64,000 nt of DNA from Isoetes taiwanensis (GCA_021234155.1 JAJEKV010000002.1:37115107-37179106); one strand, 5' to 3'. Shown: positions 1 to 11,296, counted from the first letter of the stretch. Notes: a model not told the origin generated them from the sequence alone. Numbers and translations: made by a program.

Positions 1-780
1 CAAACATCCATGGGAACCATTAGGTTTTGGATACCTGGAAATGACCTGCTGAAGCTTATCCATAAATTCCTCATGATCCAGCAGACTAGTGTTCAGCTTG
101 AAATAAGTCTTCTTTTTTTTTAATCATATTCTTGTCAGAGATAATCAGTTGCTGAGGGTAGTGATCAGAAAGAGTATACCCTTCCAGGTTACCAACCCTA
201 TTGCTGTAATTCCAGAGATTTTCTGACAAATAAAACCTGTCATGAAGACAAAGAGTAGAGTCAACTCTTCTATCAGTCCAGCTATAAGAATTGGGTTTTG
301 TCCTGGCCAGCATCAGGTTATGGCTGCTGATGAGATTCCTCCAAGCATTCTTCTCTTGAGCTCCCAAAGGTCTAAAGTTCTTGTTTTTCATAAACTCGTT
401 AGTAACCATATTCAAGTCACCACCTAAAATGCATTCCTCAAAATCCATTTTATCTAAGCTATTTTTAACCAAATTCCAAACACCTACTCTATCACTAGGA
501 TTATTGTAAGCATAAATATTGACTAAGGCTATCTTAGTTTTAAAAAGCTCGCAAAGCATAATTTGCCATCTACCATTTCTATCATTAACCATATAAACCT
601 CCAGATATTTAGGCTGCTACTCCAGATAATTGCAATTCCTGCAGAAGAGTCATTAGCAGGAATAGACCAGAGATCATAACCAGGGGGGAGAGATTTTCCA
701 ATCATAATCTTGTGGTTATCATCATGAAAGATATACAAACCTTCAGTCTGTCCCTTTTTATGCAATTATTGATCCCCTGG
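1..780 (-). pseudogene. L1-type LINE ORF2, endonuclease portion, runs off the left edge
   Basis: This is the N-terminal endonuclease (exonuclease-endonuclease-phosphatase fold) part of a plant L1 ORF2, read leftwards. About 765-529 encodes the early endonuclease region. About 592-86 encodes the later region with the conserved GGDLN motif and the terminal SDHYP motif in which the Asp-His pair is catalytic. The reading frame is broken between these two blocks and again near a T run at 111-121. Translation then continues in another frame to position 1, so the reverse transcriptase lies outside the window. It follows the ORF1 at 815-2764 on the same strand, which is the normal L1 order. The shifts mean this copy cannot make a full ORF2 protein. 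Known for the family: the endonuclease nicks target DNA to prime reverse transcription. Identity rests on the motifs seen. Confidence 0.85.
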
Positions 781-814
781 AGATTCCAGGTAATGCAATT
801 TATTTTACTATCCA

Positions 815-2764
815 TTAATATCTATACTTCCCTACCACTTGTCCTGCCTGGATAGTGGATTTCCTTGGACTAGCCCTGTTGGGGCCCTGATAGAACTTCT
901 TCCTTCCTCTCCCCTTCTTTTTTTCAATCAGCTTCCATCCCTCTTCCTCCTTGTCTATCATTTCCTCAATCTTCTGATATATCTTGGTATTGTCCTCCCC
1001 CTGGGGGAAGTCGGGAAACTTGGGCATAGACAGGACAATATCTCCAGTGTCAATATTAACAGAAAATTTGATATTTTGGATAGTTACCATCATATCTTCG
1101 TTAATGTTAGTCTTCACCTGATGGGTCTTCTTCTGGGCACTATCGGAATTGAAAGCAGCATCCCTGGTTAAATTTATAGCTTCGTCCAGATCCGGATTTT
1201 GCATTGAGGATTCTTTCATAGTGTTATCTTCATGAGTCTTTTTAGGAATCCACATTTGTTTGATCTCTTCCTGATGCACAGGAGACTTGCCCTTTAAGAT
1301 AGGAGTTAAGACCGGCATTTTAGAGTAAGTAACTTTAAGATCCAGGAAATCATTGGTCCTGACCCTGGTCTTAAGATTCCTGTGCCAATTCGAAAGAATG
1401 GGCTTGGAGATGCACACAGAGGGAAAGTTGGTCTGTGGCAGGCTGATTTCAAGGACCTCGCCTAAACAGTTGGATATGGCCATTAAATGAGCACGAGTCC
1501 AGTAGGCCGGGGGGAGGTTAGGAAAATTAACCCAAGTAGAGGTGCAAATGCTATCCTCCATCCCCGGAATAAAATCAGCAGTCCATCTCATGATATAAAA
1601 GGGGGAGTTAGAGATGTAATCAAGCTTCCTTCTAAGAATAGAATGGACGCATGCTTCATCCCTGCACACCACCTGGAATGTTTTGCTGTCAAGCTTAAGG
1701 ATCGAAAGGATAGGGGTGTGCTGATTCTTCGTAATCCAGATCTTGATTTCATTCTGTGAAGGACATTTAATAGGGAAGTGAAGCAGAATAGCCTTTCTGG
1801 AAAAGGTTTCCGTAGCAGAGGAATCCTGAACCTCAACAAGATCAATGAAATCCCCATTACCCCCCTTAGTATCTTTGGAATTAGAAGACTCGGAAGAATT
1901 GAGAGAAACCCCCTTCAACAAAACATTTTTATAAGAGAGATTAGAATTCGCACCTTTCGCTCTGTCTCCTTTACCCATGATCGGAATTGCATTGCTTATC
2001 TTGTTTTCCCCAATCTTTGTTTTCACAATATTAAGCCCCGAGAGCCTGACATCCTGGCAGTTTTCGCAATCACAAGAGTCAACTTCCACCGGATTAAAGA
2101 ATCCATTACTGTCCTTGATACTGCATTTCTTGGCATTCTTCTTAAGTCTCATTTGGTACACTTCCAAGGATGTCGCAATAACCTTCGGAATTTCCTCATT
2201 TTTTAAGGTTGCCTTGAACTCTCTCCTGTGCCTCTCAATTACATTATCTTCAGCGTCTTCCCACCTTCTGATTAGCTTAATACTTGCATTGGTTGTCTCC
2301 CTCAGTCCGTCCCATCGAATAACCAAATTTTTTACTTTAGCCAACATTTCATCCATGGATTCTCGGAAGATGCTATTCTTTAGGCTACAGCAGTCAGCCT
2401 CTGTATGTCCTTGTTTCACCATTATGAGTTTGTACAGTGCTGTATCCATTTCCTGTGCAAAGCCCAACATATTCCATATCCAATCTCTGTCACTAGCCCT
2501 TCCTTCCCGGTAATCTTTATCAATCATCCCCATCTTTTCTCTGCATGCCGTGATAGCGACCTCTTCTTGAATCCCCATGCAGACCGCAGCAGCTTTCTGT
2601 TGATCCTTGATAATCTCAAGCCCGGTATAGATCTCCTTGAGCACTTTCCATCCCTGATCCCTTCTGTCTTCAAGCCAAAAGATCTGGGTCCATTCTTCAT
2701 CTTCGATACTAGTGTTCAGCCCAGAAGTTCCAGCCCCCCTATTCTTGGTATTCTTGGTATTCAC
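815..2764 (-). CDS. L1-type LINE ORF1 protein, 649 aa, DUF4283-like
   Basis: A long uninterrupted frame of 649 residues lies directly upstream of the ORF2 fragment on the same strand, as in plant L1 elements. The N-terminal third is charged and probably helical. A Cys-rich patch (CDCENC) lies near residue 235. Residues about 305-430 resemble the DUF4283 nucleic-acid-binding domain of plant LINE ORF1 proteins. The C-terminus is Lys/Arg-rich (KKKGRGRKK), fitting RNA binding. Family knowledge: ORF1 coats LINE RNA in a ribonucleoprotein. The frame is intact although ORF2 is broken, so this insertion is probably fairly recent or ORF1 decayed more slowly. A short T/C-rich stretch separates it from ORF2. 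I chose the first Met because it opens directly after the presumed 5' leader. Confidence 0.75.
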   Translation of the reverse strand: MNTKNTKNRGAGTSGLNTSIEDEEWTQIFWLEDRRDQGWKVLKEIYTGLEIIKDQQKAAAVCMGIQEEVAITACREKMGMIDKDYREGRASDRDWIWNMLGFAQEMDTALYKLIMVKQGHTEADCCSLKNSIFRESMDEMLAKVKNLVIRWDGLRETTNASIKLIRRWEDAEDNVIERHRREFKATLKNEEIPKVIATSLEVYQMRLKKNAKKCSIKDSNGFFNPVEVDSCDCENCQDVRLSGLNIVKTKIGENKISNAIPIMGKGDRAKGANSNLSYKNVLLKGVSLNSSESSNSKDTKGGNGDFIDLVEVQDSSATETFSRKAILLHFPIKCPSQNEIKIWITKNQHTPILSILKLDSKTFQVVCRDEACVHSILRRKLDYISNSPFYIMRWTADFIPGMEDSICTSTWVNFPNLPPAYWTRAHLMAISNCLGEVLEISLPQTNFPSVCISKPILSNWHRNLKTRVRTNDFLDLKVTYSKMPVLTPILKGKSPVHQEEIKQMWIPKKTHEDNTMKESSMQNPDLDEAINLTRDAAFNSDSAQKKTHQVKTNINEDMMVTIQNIKFSVNIDTGDIVLSMPKFPDFPQGEDNTKIYQKIEEMIDKEEEGWKLIEKKKGRGRKKFYQGPNRASPRKSTIQAGQVVGKYRY

Positions 2765-3011
2765 CTAGGATTACTGAGACAGAAAGAGGCTGAGCGGAGG
2801 GAGCCGGAGTGACCAAACAGTTACGCAGAGAATGGAAATGTCGCTCCTCTCCCTGGCTTAAGAGAATAACTGAAGCTCCCTTCCCAAGAAAAGATAAATT
2901 GGGAGAAGATAGACCGTACACTGCTGCAGAAAGCAATCTAAAGACTCTAATTACCCCACCCCTGCAGGGGACCTCGACTGGCACAAAAACCTATGAACGT
3001 CAAAAAGAAAC

Positions 3012-3398
3012 CTAGTTGGCAGCAAGAAATCTCCAAACTACAACTTCAATTTCGCTAATGAATTGGGCCGGCTGCAAATCAAAGAACGTTGCCCAATAGT
3101 AAACTGGCTCCGCACCAAAATCGATGGGAGCACTCATTGTGAACAAGTTTCTTTCAAATCTTCCCCCAAGAAATGGCTGCGAGTTATGGGCTGCAATTCT
3201 CAGAGATCCTGGCCTATCAAAGCAAAGAATACACAGATAGAAGAAATTGAATCCTATTCTGTAAAAACCAACTCTAGAATTAGAGACTTCAGTTAATCTA
3301 ATGAGGTTGCCCACTAAATCAATGGAACCCTGAACTTCTTCAGGGACCTGAGTGATCCCCAGACCCTGGAGAACAGCTACAAGCAAAGCCTCATCCAT
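3012..3398 (-). pseudogene. ORF fragment, possibly the N-terminus of another LINE ORF1
   Basis: A 128-codon frame opens with MDEALLVAVLQGLG, a leader reminiscent of plant L1 ORF1/DUF4283 proteins. The rest has a spacing loosely like that domain (a Phe-rich strand, a gap, then YWATFFDLQPAQF). It lies on the same strand as, and just upstream of, the complete ORF1 at 815-2764. It could be a remnant of an older LINE or part of the 5' leader of that element. The evidence is weak and no catalytic motif is present. Confidence 0.3.
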
Positions 3399-3499
3399 CG
3401 GGCCTGGGGAGTCCTCCCAGGAGCGGGTTGGTGTATGTTCTTGAGCGCCTAACGTTCATTCCGCCTCAATAATTACTAATTGTCATGAACACCCCCAAG

Positions 3500-5190
3500 G
3501 ACAAGATAGTCATTGTAAGGGCCTGTAATGTATCAATAACTTGTCCTGGGCTTGCCGCCATGCATAGGATTCCATATTGGGCCCCTTCTTATGACTCTCC
3601 AACGCGTCGTGAAGCTCTTCATCTGCCCATCTTCCACTCAAGTTTTGGTATTCGGTTACCTCGATAACGAAAAGCTTGTAGTCCGAGCTATTAGAATCGT
3701 ACATTTTTGCAACCTTCTTCAACGAACCCATAACTTCCTTATCGATATGTTGGTCCATATCATGGTTGTGCGGGCCTAAGGCATGTGTGGCGCCATGAAG
3801 GTCATTGTACAACTTCTTCCATCGTACAATGAAGTCCCTGAGCAGTATTGTGCGCTTGGCATTGTCAAGAGGCGCATTGGGTCCGTCACGTTCTAGGAAT
3901 GATTGAATTGAGTGCCAACACCTCAGACCTTACTAGTGCTTTCCTTCGAAGAATCAAGGGTTTTGATTGCATGACAAACAGGTTGCATGCACCTCACAAC
4001 ATTCTTTACGCCTTTCCAAAATGTCTCCCGTCCAAGCATTTCTCGGTGTTTAGAGGCATTTTTGCCCTTTTGCCTCCTCTTCCATTCAAAGAAGTCTGTA
4101 CGATTGAAGGTCGAGATAATGGGTCACAACATCTAAGCACTCTTTCAAGACAAATGTAATTGGAACTAAATCGGATCTGGCCAGAATTCATGAGTGCTAG
4201 GGCCTTTTGACGCAATGACTTGTATATGGCATAAATTCCCAGCTTCTTTGTGATGAACTTCACAAACCGACACGCTTTTTGAATGGAATCTTTGAACAAA
4301 ATGTGCTGTGAGAACCAATCCTTGAGCAACAAGTTTAGGCAATGGCATTGGCAGCTGGTGGCGTGCAATCCTGGAAATTCGGACTCCAACAAATTCACCC
4401 TCTAACTTACAATTAGATGCATTATCCATTACAACCTGAATTATTCTCTTCGGTCCAAACTCTCTATCATAGCCTTTGTTTTCTGAAAAATCCAATCTTC
4501 TGTCACTTGATCAGTTTTAGTTTCCATGGTCTTCAAAAATACTTCGCCCCCTGGATATACGATCATGAAGTTTATAAGGTGGTTCTTGTTTACATTGCTC
4601 CAACCATCAGTCACTAGTGAAGCCGGCCTGGCTTCAGTAATACGACACAACTTCATCTCCGCACTCTCGACCATTTTCCCGTGTATTTCATCGACCATTT
4701 TGTTATTGGCATGCTTGTATGAAGGCAACCTGAAAGCCGACCCCGCTTTGACAACTTCTTGGAAGGCTTCTTTCATTGCTTTGTGTTCCAAGCATGTGGA
4801 GACAATCCGGCATATAAAAATGCATCTACAACCTTCAATTGTGTCTTCTTCAGTTGCTCTGATGTTAAACACTGGTCAACCCTCTGTTGCTTAGTCTGTT
4901 TTCACTATTTTAATTGTCTTTACCATTTTTTTTCGCCCGTGCTTAGACCTATTGACCCTAGTCCACCCTCTGATTGGTACATTGGCACTGCAGGAGGGGT
5001 GGTGTAATTGATCTCTTCTGCTTGGCATGGTCCTTGACTATCCTTTGGCTGTGTTTTTCTGCTAATTATCTTTTTTCGAGACAACGCTTCAATTGCATCT
5101 TGTCGTAGGTCGGCAGATGCAGTACATGTTTGCACCCCAATTTTAGAGTCCCGTAATATAAGCTCGAATTCTTGTTGCAGATCCATTTAT
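3500..5190 (-). pseudogene. hAT-family transposase pseudogene (DUF659 type)
   Basis: Fragments in several frames on the minus strand line up as one plant hAT transposase. At 4872-4441 is the DUF659 region, with the family landmark SLVTDGWSN followed by HLINFM and PGGEVFLKTME. At 4495-4166 and 4398-4006 is the next block, with MDNASNCKLEGE, then FPGLHATSCQCHCLNLLLKD and a W/RF-containing segment. At 3812-3510 is the C-terminal part before the dimerisation domain. At least three frameshifts separate the blocks. A BED zinc finger would be expected at the N-terminus. About 5190-5290 shows only a vague trace (PEWGFVKEFG) and no clear C-C-H-H set. No terminal inverted repeats or 8-bp target duplication could be assigned. 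The gene is non-functional. Family knowledge: hAT transposases act by cut-and-paste. Confidence 0.85.
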
Positions 5191-5718
5191 TGACGTGTAC
5201 CCATAAAACATATATTGCCACTCATTCTGACCAAACTCCTTCACAAATCCCCACTCTGGACCTCTTCTTCGACGACCAATTCGACACACACTTTTTCCAC
5301 GTGTTACTGCAACCTCCGTGGCCCTTCCATGACCACACGTAGATCCCGCACCCCTAGATGATGATGCATGACCACCGGCACTGCCTGATGTAGATACATG
5401 ACCAGCTGCTCCTGTTGCTATCTAAAATTACTGTCTCTGCTCTGCTATTTTAAAGACTTCTTAATCGTCTGAACTAAAGGCCGACGTGTATATATGCGAA
5501 GCAGCAAGCTCACTACGCATATGTTACATCGACGTTTCATTCGAGCATAAGGAGAGGACAAGAACCTCTAGGTCTCTAAGGAACAGAGTAGGAACCCAAG
5601 GCCAAAAAACTCTGGGAAGGAGTAATTTCACTTCACATATTCTGGCGTCAGGTAAAGGCTGACCGTTTTTCAAGGAGTACATTGACTCAACCTGGTAGTC
5701 AATGTTCGAGGTGAATTT
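5191..5718. other. Unassigned interval between hAT and LINE remnants
   Basis: No recognisable gene. The minus strand at 5191-5420 may be the decayed N-terminal part of the hAT gene. The remainder (5420-5718) shows no ORF, repeat or motif that I can support. Confidence 0.4.
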
Positions 5719-6310
5719 TAAGAATAGAATAGAATAGTTTTTTTATCGTCCACAGAAGGAGCGCAGCAAACTTATTACTGTCCGGGTTAAAAAACCCCCG
5801 CCCCGAAGGATTTTCAAGGGAAAAACCATGGCAGTAATAAGAATGCTGTCAAACTGTACAAGTATACATCATCATGAAATAAATGTGTATGTACATGTCA
5901 AGTGCATGCCCGAGGACATAGCTGATCTCGCATGTCCATGACCTCCTGAATGTATGATCCTAGCATCCGTACGGATGCCGTGCTCAATGTCACATGTAGC
6001 GGCTGGCCAGGCCTGACCAACTCAGCATAGCGCGTCCGGATTTGATCATATGCTGGGCAACTTTGAAGGGTACGCGATTCATCCTCAATGACTCCCATTT
6101 GGCAGTACTGACAGAGCCTGTCCTGACGTGGCTCACCAATCCATCTGCCTGTCTCAATTCGAAGATGATGTGCCCCTGTGCGAATGGAGGCAATGAGTCT
6201 GCGTCTTTTCATGGGCAAGTGGGTGCGCAGGTAGCATTGTGGGCCTCGTTCTAATGTGGGATTTATGTGGCGCTGGTAGTGTGCTGTCTTGACCTGTTCA
6301 AGGCCAAACA
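5719..6310 (-). mobile_element. 5'-truncated LINE with GAATA pentanucleotide tail
   Basis: Read on the minus strand, this is the C-terminal end of a LINE ORF2 followed by its 3' UTR and tail. The protein (about 6310-5898) contains RTGAHHLRIETGRW and then a Cys-rich finger with CQYC and LQSCPAYDQIRTRY. The 3' UTR shares a block (GGGGTTTTTTAACCCGGACA and flanks) with copies at 47,205-47,467 and 58,098-58,260. It ends in about three units of ATTCT read in element sense (GAATA at 5722-5737), not poly(A). The same protein motif occurs at 58,500-58,600. Everything upstream of the C-terminal domain is missing, the usual product of aborted reverse transcription. The frame extends past 6310 to 6458 but that part looks unrelated. 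Confidence 0.8.
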
Positions 6311-6409
6311 CGTTTTTGTTATATACAATAATACACCTGCTCAAGACAGAGCAAACAGTGGCGCAAAAACTTTTTTCCCTTAATAAAATGCCATAAATCG
6401 CCTTGTAAT

Positions 6410-6640
6410 TTTTCGGGTAAGCGAAACAACTATTTCGCTTACGCGAAAATATTTTCACGTAAGCGAAACTGAAGTTTCCCTTACGCGACGTTTAAAAATT
6501 TTCGCTTACGGGAAAACGTTTTCATGTAAGAAGTTTCGCTTATGTGACACTTTCTGCACTTCAGTTTCGCTTACGCGAAAATGTTTTCGCCTAAGCAAAA
6601 CAGTTATTTCACTTACGCGAAAATTTCTTGGTGTCGGAAA
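6410..6640. repeat. Cluster of palindromic TTTCGCTTACGCGAAA units
   Basis: A motif close to TTTCGCTTACGCGAAA recurs at least six times here, in both orientations, with variants (TTTCACGTAAGCGAAA, TTTCCCTTACGCGACG, TTTTCGCCTAAGCAAAA). Each unit is itself nearly self-complementary and neighbouring units are inverted relative to each other, so the whole 230 bp could fold into a branched hairpin. No ORF depends on it. It may be a small foldback element or an expanded palindromic repeat. No target duplication was identified. Confidence 0.7.
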
Positions 6641-6750
6641 TATTTTTTGACGTATATTTGACGTATTATACTTCAAATATGTGCCGTATCTTTCGAATAA
6701 CATGTATTGTGTATAAAATGTATACAATATTGAACCTATCCCTGACCCTA

Positions 6751-7737
6751 TGGGACTACTCTGGATTACATCTCCCCGGTCCGATGAGGCAGGTTAGGGA
6801 GGCGTCCCCTCCCCGGGCACTATAGACCCCTGGGTGTGCTAGAGGACAGAGGCCATATTAGCAGTCCCCGCATCTGTACCCGACTTACTCCCCTAAATCT
6901 AAAGGCCAGGTACTGCGCCCGTTCGAACCCAGGACATCCCTATAGGCACGTATCCTGCGACCTAGGGAGTGACAGACCTATACCCGGCCCCTTCAGTGAT
7001 CGTCTATAAGCCTAGCACACTATAAGAATCTTGTAGCCATGCTAGGAAAGATCCCACCCCTGTTTCACCATCATAACCGTTATCTAGTGCTGAATCACAC
7101 CATAGCATCCACAACTAGGTGGGCTCTTGTACACAGGCCGCATTTACTGGGTCTTAAGGGTTCTAGCTAGAGATATATCTACTTCTAGGAAGCTTTCAAA
7201 TCTCTACCCAAGCTTAATCCCAAACACACTGGAGGAACAGAAAGAGAGAACATAAACATAAGTAAAGCAACCATCCTCATCTTATCAGTACATAACAGAG
7301 AAATTAATTATTCATCTAATCATACAAGGGTTAGGTGAAGCACAAATTATCTAGAGACTAACCGGTCTCTTGGCTAGAAGCATTGACAGGGTTTCCATTC
7401 TTCTGGTCTGGTTGCAGTGGCTGATGGCTCCTCCTTCCTCCAACTCGTCCCAAATTAATTTGGGCCAGAATTGGGGCTAAGGACCCAATTTCGACCCTAT
7501 TCTTAGCAAGTTTTCCTTGGCCAATTGATTTGGGCCAAGTGGCACTCCCTAATTAGCTGACTTTTACTAATTAATAGCTTAATTATGTCATTTAACTTAT
7601 AACAATTTAGCATAGCTAATAAAAGCCTTTCTAGGTTAACCCAAGTTATCCCCTAATGACCCATAAGGGTCTATTTATATCCTGGTGACGTGTCATGATA
7701 TGTATACGTATACCACATAAATATATGGAACGTCACA
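6751..7737 (-). repeat. 3' LTR (987 bp) of a Ty3-type retrotransposon
   Basis: In element sense (minus strand) this begins TGTGACGTTCC at 7737 and ends AGTAGTCCCA at 6751, giving the canonical TG...CA ends. A polypurine tract abuts its start. The half 6751-7173 is repeated in inverted orientation at 11,297-11,701, and homology stops exactly at the CA end. The half 7182-7737 is repeated in direct orientation at 22,181-22,749. The two partial copies together make one whole LTR, with about 8 bp (7174-7181) lost at the break. That is the key evidence for the inversion described in the findings. No 5-bp target duplication is visible (CCCTA on the left, GATTC after 22,749). Confidence 0.8.
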
Positions 7738-7760
7738 TTCTCCTCCCCCCTCCCCCTCGG
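7738..7760 (-). promoter_or_regulatory. Polypurine tract of the Ty3-type element
   Basis: On the minus strand the bases directly before the LTR start are an almost pure run of G and A (GAGGGGGAGGGGGGAGGAGAA). A polypurine tract at this place primes plus-strand DNA synthesis in LTR retrotransposons. It independently confirms the orientation and the inner edge of the 3' LTR. Confidence 0.8.
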
Positions 7761-8286
7761 AGATAATGTTATTCCAGCATTAGGATTAGGTAAGAAAAAG
7801 CAATAAAGTTATAGAAGGTAAATTTACTTGTTGAAGTCATACAGGATTACATAAAGTTGTTCTAGGACCAGAGTCCCTTGACAATAGACAATAAACACCA
7901 TATCACAAAATTACATAGGAGCACACATACAAAGCAACACTTAAATAATAAGAGATTGCCCCAGACTGAGGCCTGGACTCTTCTGCAGTATGTCAATACG
8001 CGCCACTGGCCTATAAAATTACAGTACATCAATACCTATAAAATAATTAAAAAAACGTAGTTGAAGGGACCACCCCCTTAAAGAAAAAGAAATAGGAATG
8101 AAGGAAATCCTATCATGCCTAAAGCTTGCATTTCATCTCGGCGTAACCATTATAGCCATAGATGAACGCGTCCTATCATGAATGCCTATATGCCCATTTT
8201 CTCATCTAGGATGCATCCAGCCCAATCCCTTATATGGTCCCTGTCAGATCGAACACTCACATGACCCCTGTCGGATCCATAATGCA
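7761..8286. other. Non-coding 3' internal region of the Ty3 element
   Basis: AT-rich sequence between the polypurine tract and the end of pol. A 60-codon plus-strand frame (7878-8060) is low-complexity and antisense to the element, so I do not count it as a gene. No other structure seen. Confidence 0.5.
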
Positions 8287-10480
8287 TTACTTACCATTAG
8301 AGTTGGAGTGGATCGAATTATGAATGGTTCGGCCATGGCACTGTCGCATAAAGTTTGGGCAAGCTTTGTCCAAATCCGCTTTAAAAACCCATATTGCATC
8401 TTCCGTGGGTAAGTGTTTCCACTTAATCAAATACTGCAATATTTGAGTCCTGCGGGTCTGCTTATATGCATGATCAAAGAGAGCCTCAGACACAATCTCT
8501 AATTAATCTTCTGACATCTCCATAAGTGTCAGCGTATCAAGGATTTCTTCCAGATCGGGCGTGTGCTTCTTAAGAAGGCTCACGTGAAAGACTTTGTGCA
8601 CCTTCAAATGTGCGGGTAGATTTAACCGGTAGGCTTGGGAGCCTGTAGGCAAGGCTCTTTTGCCGGGTTTTGGCGGCTAACAAATAGCCTCGAACTTCTT
8701 TGACTAAGGCTGGCATATCTGTAAGTAACTGCTGAGAGACTTCCACCTTGGAAACTAGATTATGCCACGTGACTCTAGAGTAAGGCATTGATAGCCATAG
8801 TTGATCATAAAAGGAAACATCCTTGAAGACTCATGTTTAGTACTGTTATATGCAAACTCCAGCAAATGGATATAATCTACCCATTGGCATTGCTTGTTCC
8901 AGACATAGTTACATAGCATATCTTCTATTATGCAATTGGTACGCTCAGTTTGGCCATCTATCTCGGGTGGTAAGTTGTGCTCATGGCAAGCTTAGTTTGA
9001 ATAGTGATAAAGAATTCCAAAATGCACTAACAAACTTAGGATCTCAGTCCGATATTATGGTACCGGGCATCCCATGGAGACGGAGTATCTCCTTCTAAAC
9101 AAGAAGGCGGTGTCTGTGGTTCGACATGGCAAGAAATGTGCCATTTTGGAAAGTTTTTCGACCACAACCATTAGAGCATCAAAGCCCCTCAAAGTGCGCA
9201 GAAGCCCCACGTTGAAATCCATGGTAATAACTTCCCACTTTGCATTAGGAACATCTAAGGGCTGCAATTCGCCTGGAATGCGCAATTGTTCCACCTTTAT
9301 TTGTTAACATATCTAACATTGCTTAATGTATCGGGCAATGTGTTTCTTCATCCCTGGCCAAAAATAGCTGGAATTCATAAATCATGCATGCCCCGCTATA
9401 GGACTGTTATGTGTCTCGTGGAGAATGAGCTTGCGAACTCTGATGTCTCGGGGACACAGGAAAGCTTCCCTCTCTTTATCTGTTCTAGCTTCCTTAGATA
9501 GACTTTGCCATATTTCTTGAAATTCAGGATCTATAGGTAGAGTCCGCTCTATCTGCTTACCAAACGCACTGATGAGAGTGAAAATCGCATTACAATGCAT
9601 TCAAGTGATCAATGGATGCTAGAAAGAGCATTAGCAACAAAATTATGCTTGTTTGGCTTATAGACTACTTCAAAGTCAAATACTCTTCCAAAAATTTCAT
9701 CCATCGCCGCTGTCTAAGATTGAGGTGGGGTTACATGAAAATATATTGGAGACTTTGGTGATTCGTATCCATTTGGAATCGTCTCCCAAGCAAGTAATAT
9801 CTCCATATACGCAAGGCACGCACAACCGCAAGTAATTCCTAGTCATGGGTGCAGTATCGCTATTCCGCATCATTCATCTTTCTAGAATCATACGCGATTA
9901 TCCTACCTTCTTGCATTAATACTCCGCCTGTAGCGATCTATTTGGCGTCTGTGGCAATCCATTTATCCTTCTGGGGATCTAGCAAAGTAAGAACTAGAGC
10001 GGTCGTCAAGGCATCCTTCAATGACTAAAATCAGGCCTGGACTTTCCTTTTTCAATGTGCCAACCAATTTCTAACTTTCTCATGTTTTGTAAAGTCTGTA
10101 AGAGGCGCCATAACAAATTTGCAGTAATAGCCCGCCAACCCTAGAAAACTGCGAACCTCCGCCACATTCATTAGAACTGGCCAATCTTTTACTGCCTCAA
10201 TCTTGGCTGAATCTGTTGCTATCCCTTCAGCAGATACAATGTATACCAAATAATCGACCTTGGTGGTCGCAAACTTACATTTATAAAACCTGGCATAAAA
10301 TTGATGGCGTCTCAATTTCTGCAGGGCCAACCGAAGATGACGCTCATGGTCTTCCAAGATTTTGTTGTAAATGAGGATATCATCGAAGGAAATGATGACA
10401 AAGACATCGAGATATTCGCGGAAGACATCATTCATCAAGCTCATGAATGTAGCAGGGGCATTAGTTAGACCAAACGGCAT
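8287..10480 (-). pseudogene. Ty3/chromovirus pol remnant (RT, RNase H, integrase, chromodomain-like)
   Basis: Minus-strand fragments follow the Ty3 order. At 10480-10052 is reverse transcriptase with MPFGLTNAPATFM, then SFDDILIYN (the Asp pair of the catalytic motif present) and FLGLAGYY. About 10,050-9,700 is decayed RNase H. At 9600-9382 is the integrase zinc-binding region (HETHNSPIAGHA). At 9294-9055 is the integrase core start (WEVITMDF followed by VVVEKLSKMAHFLP). At 8788-8570 is integrase C-terminus. At 8493-8287 is a chromodomain-like end (QYLIKWKHLP...W). The region N-terminal to MPFGLTN, including protease and the first RT motifs, is not recognisable here. Many stops and shifts make it inactive. 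Integrase-then-chromodomain order places it among chromoviruses. Confidence 0.85.
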
Positions 10481-10507
10481 GACTATGTCTCCTCATTCTC
10501 GATAACT

Positions 10508-11296
10508 ATGTCTCCTCATTATTCTAAGGGAATATCCACCATGTTAATATTGAGGTCGTGAGGTCCCATAGCAACAAAAGCTTCGTCAAGTGGTTGTGAT
10601 GGTGCCTCTTGCAATATAAGATGCCGCAAGTGCAAGAGGGCATCAACTGGCTCAATAGTCTCCTGATGCATTAGGGATTTTTTGAGATCATAAAAGGGCC
10701 TTCTAAGAACTACTAAGCTATATGAACTACCAATCAGAAAATAGAACTGGTAATCCAGTCAGCAAAACAGTTATAACTAACTCCCTGGATCACATTTTCT
10801 AGCATAAGTGTTGATAGAAAAGTCCAAATGAGCTCTTGTTTGGTGCAATAGATAGTTCTCATTGAGATCTTTCCAATCTTAGATGGTTTGCATATCTTTT
10901 AACCCCGTAAGATAGTAAAAAATGGTAAAAACTATATTCTTTGGAGTTTTAACAATCATAAGTGGTTAAAATATGTGCAAAACGTCTAAGGTTGGAAAGA
11001 ACTCAACGAGATCTATCTATTGCACTAAACGAAAGCTCATTTGGACTTTTCTATCAACAGTTATGCTAGAAAATGTGATCCAGTAAGTTAGTTATAACAG
11101 TTTTGTTGACTGGACCCGTCAGGCTCTGATTTCTGATTGGTAGTTCATTTATTTTCATTTGGCTTAGTTGGCATGCTTTGAAGGCCCTTTTTTAATCTCA
11201 AAAAACCCCTAATGGAAACTGGAGCAGTTGTTGTACCTCTGAAGGGAGCTTAGCCGGGCCGAAGTCGATGAAATCATCCATGCAATATTCCATATG
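10508..11296 (-). pseudogene. Reading frame joining the inverted upstream ORF to pol, split by a foldback element
   Basis: With the foldback insertion at 10,674-11,209 ignored, the minus strand reads as coding-like sequence: MEYCMDDFIDFGPAKL at about 11,296-11,230, then IEPVDALLHLRHLILQEAP on the other side at about 10,660-10,600, ending in a stop near 10,525. In the pre-inversion arrangement this continues the frame found on the plus strand at 21,541-22,180, which breaks off at 22,180. I do not recognise the protein. It sits where gag/protease would be expected upstream of reverse transcriptase. Confidence 0.45.
10674..11209. mobile_element. 536-bp foldback (TIR) element inserted in the Ty3 remnant
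   Basis: The two halves are inverted copies of each other over about 250 bp each. The left arm starts GGGATTTTTTGAGATC, the right arm ends GATCTCAAAAAACCCC with minor mismatches and small indels. Shared internal blocks include CTGGATCACATTTTCTAGCA and AAAGTCCAAATGAGCT. TA flanks both ends (10,672-10,673 and 11,210-11,211), compatible with a Tc1/mariner-like (Stowaway) target duplication. No ORF. It is non-autonomous and younger than the retroelement it interrupts. Confidence 0.8.

Noticed and set aside
6900-7000. tRNA-like GTTCGAACCC motif within the LTR
   Set aside because: No acceptor stem, D-arm or anticodon arm could be folded around it.
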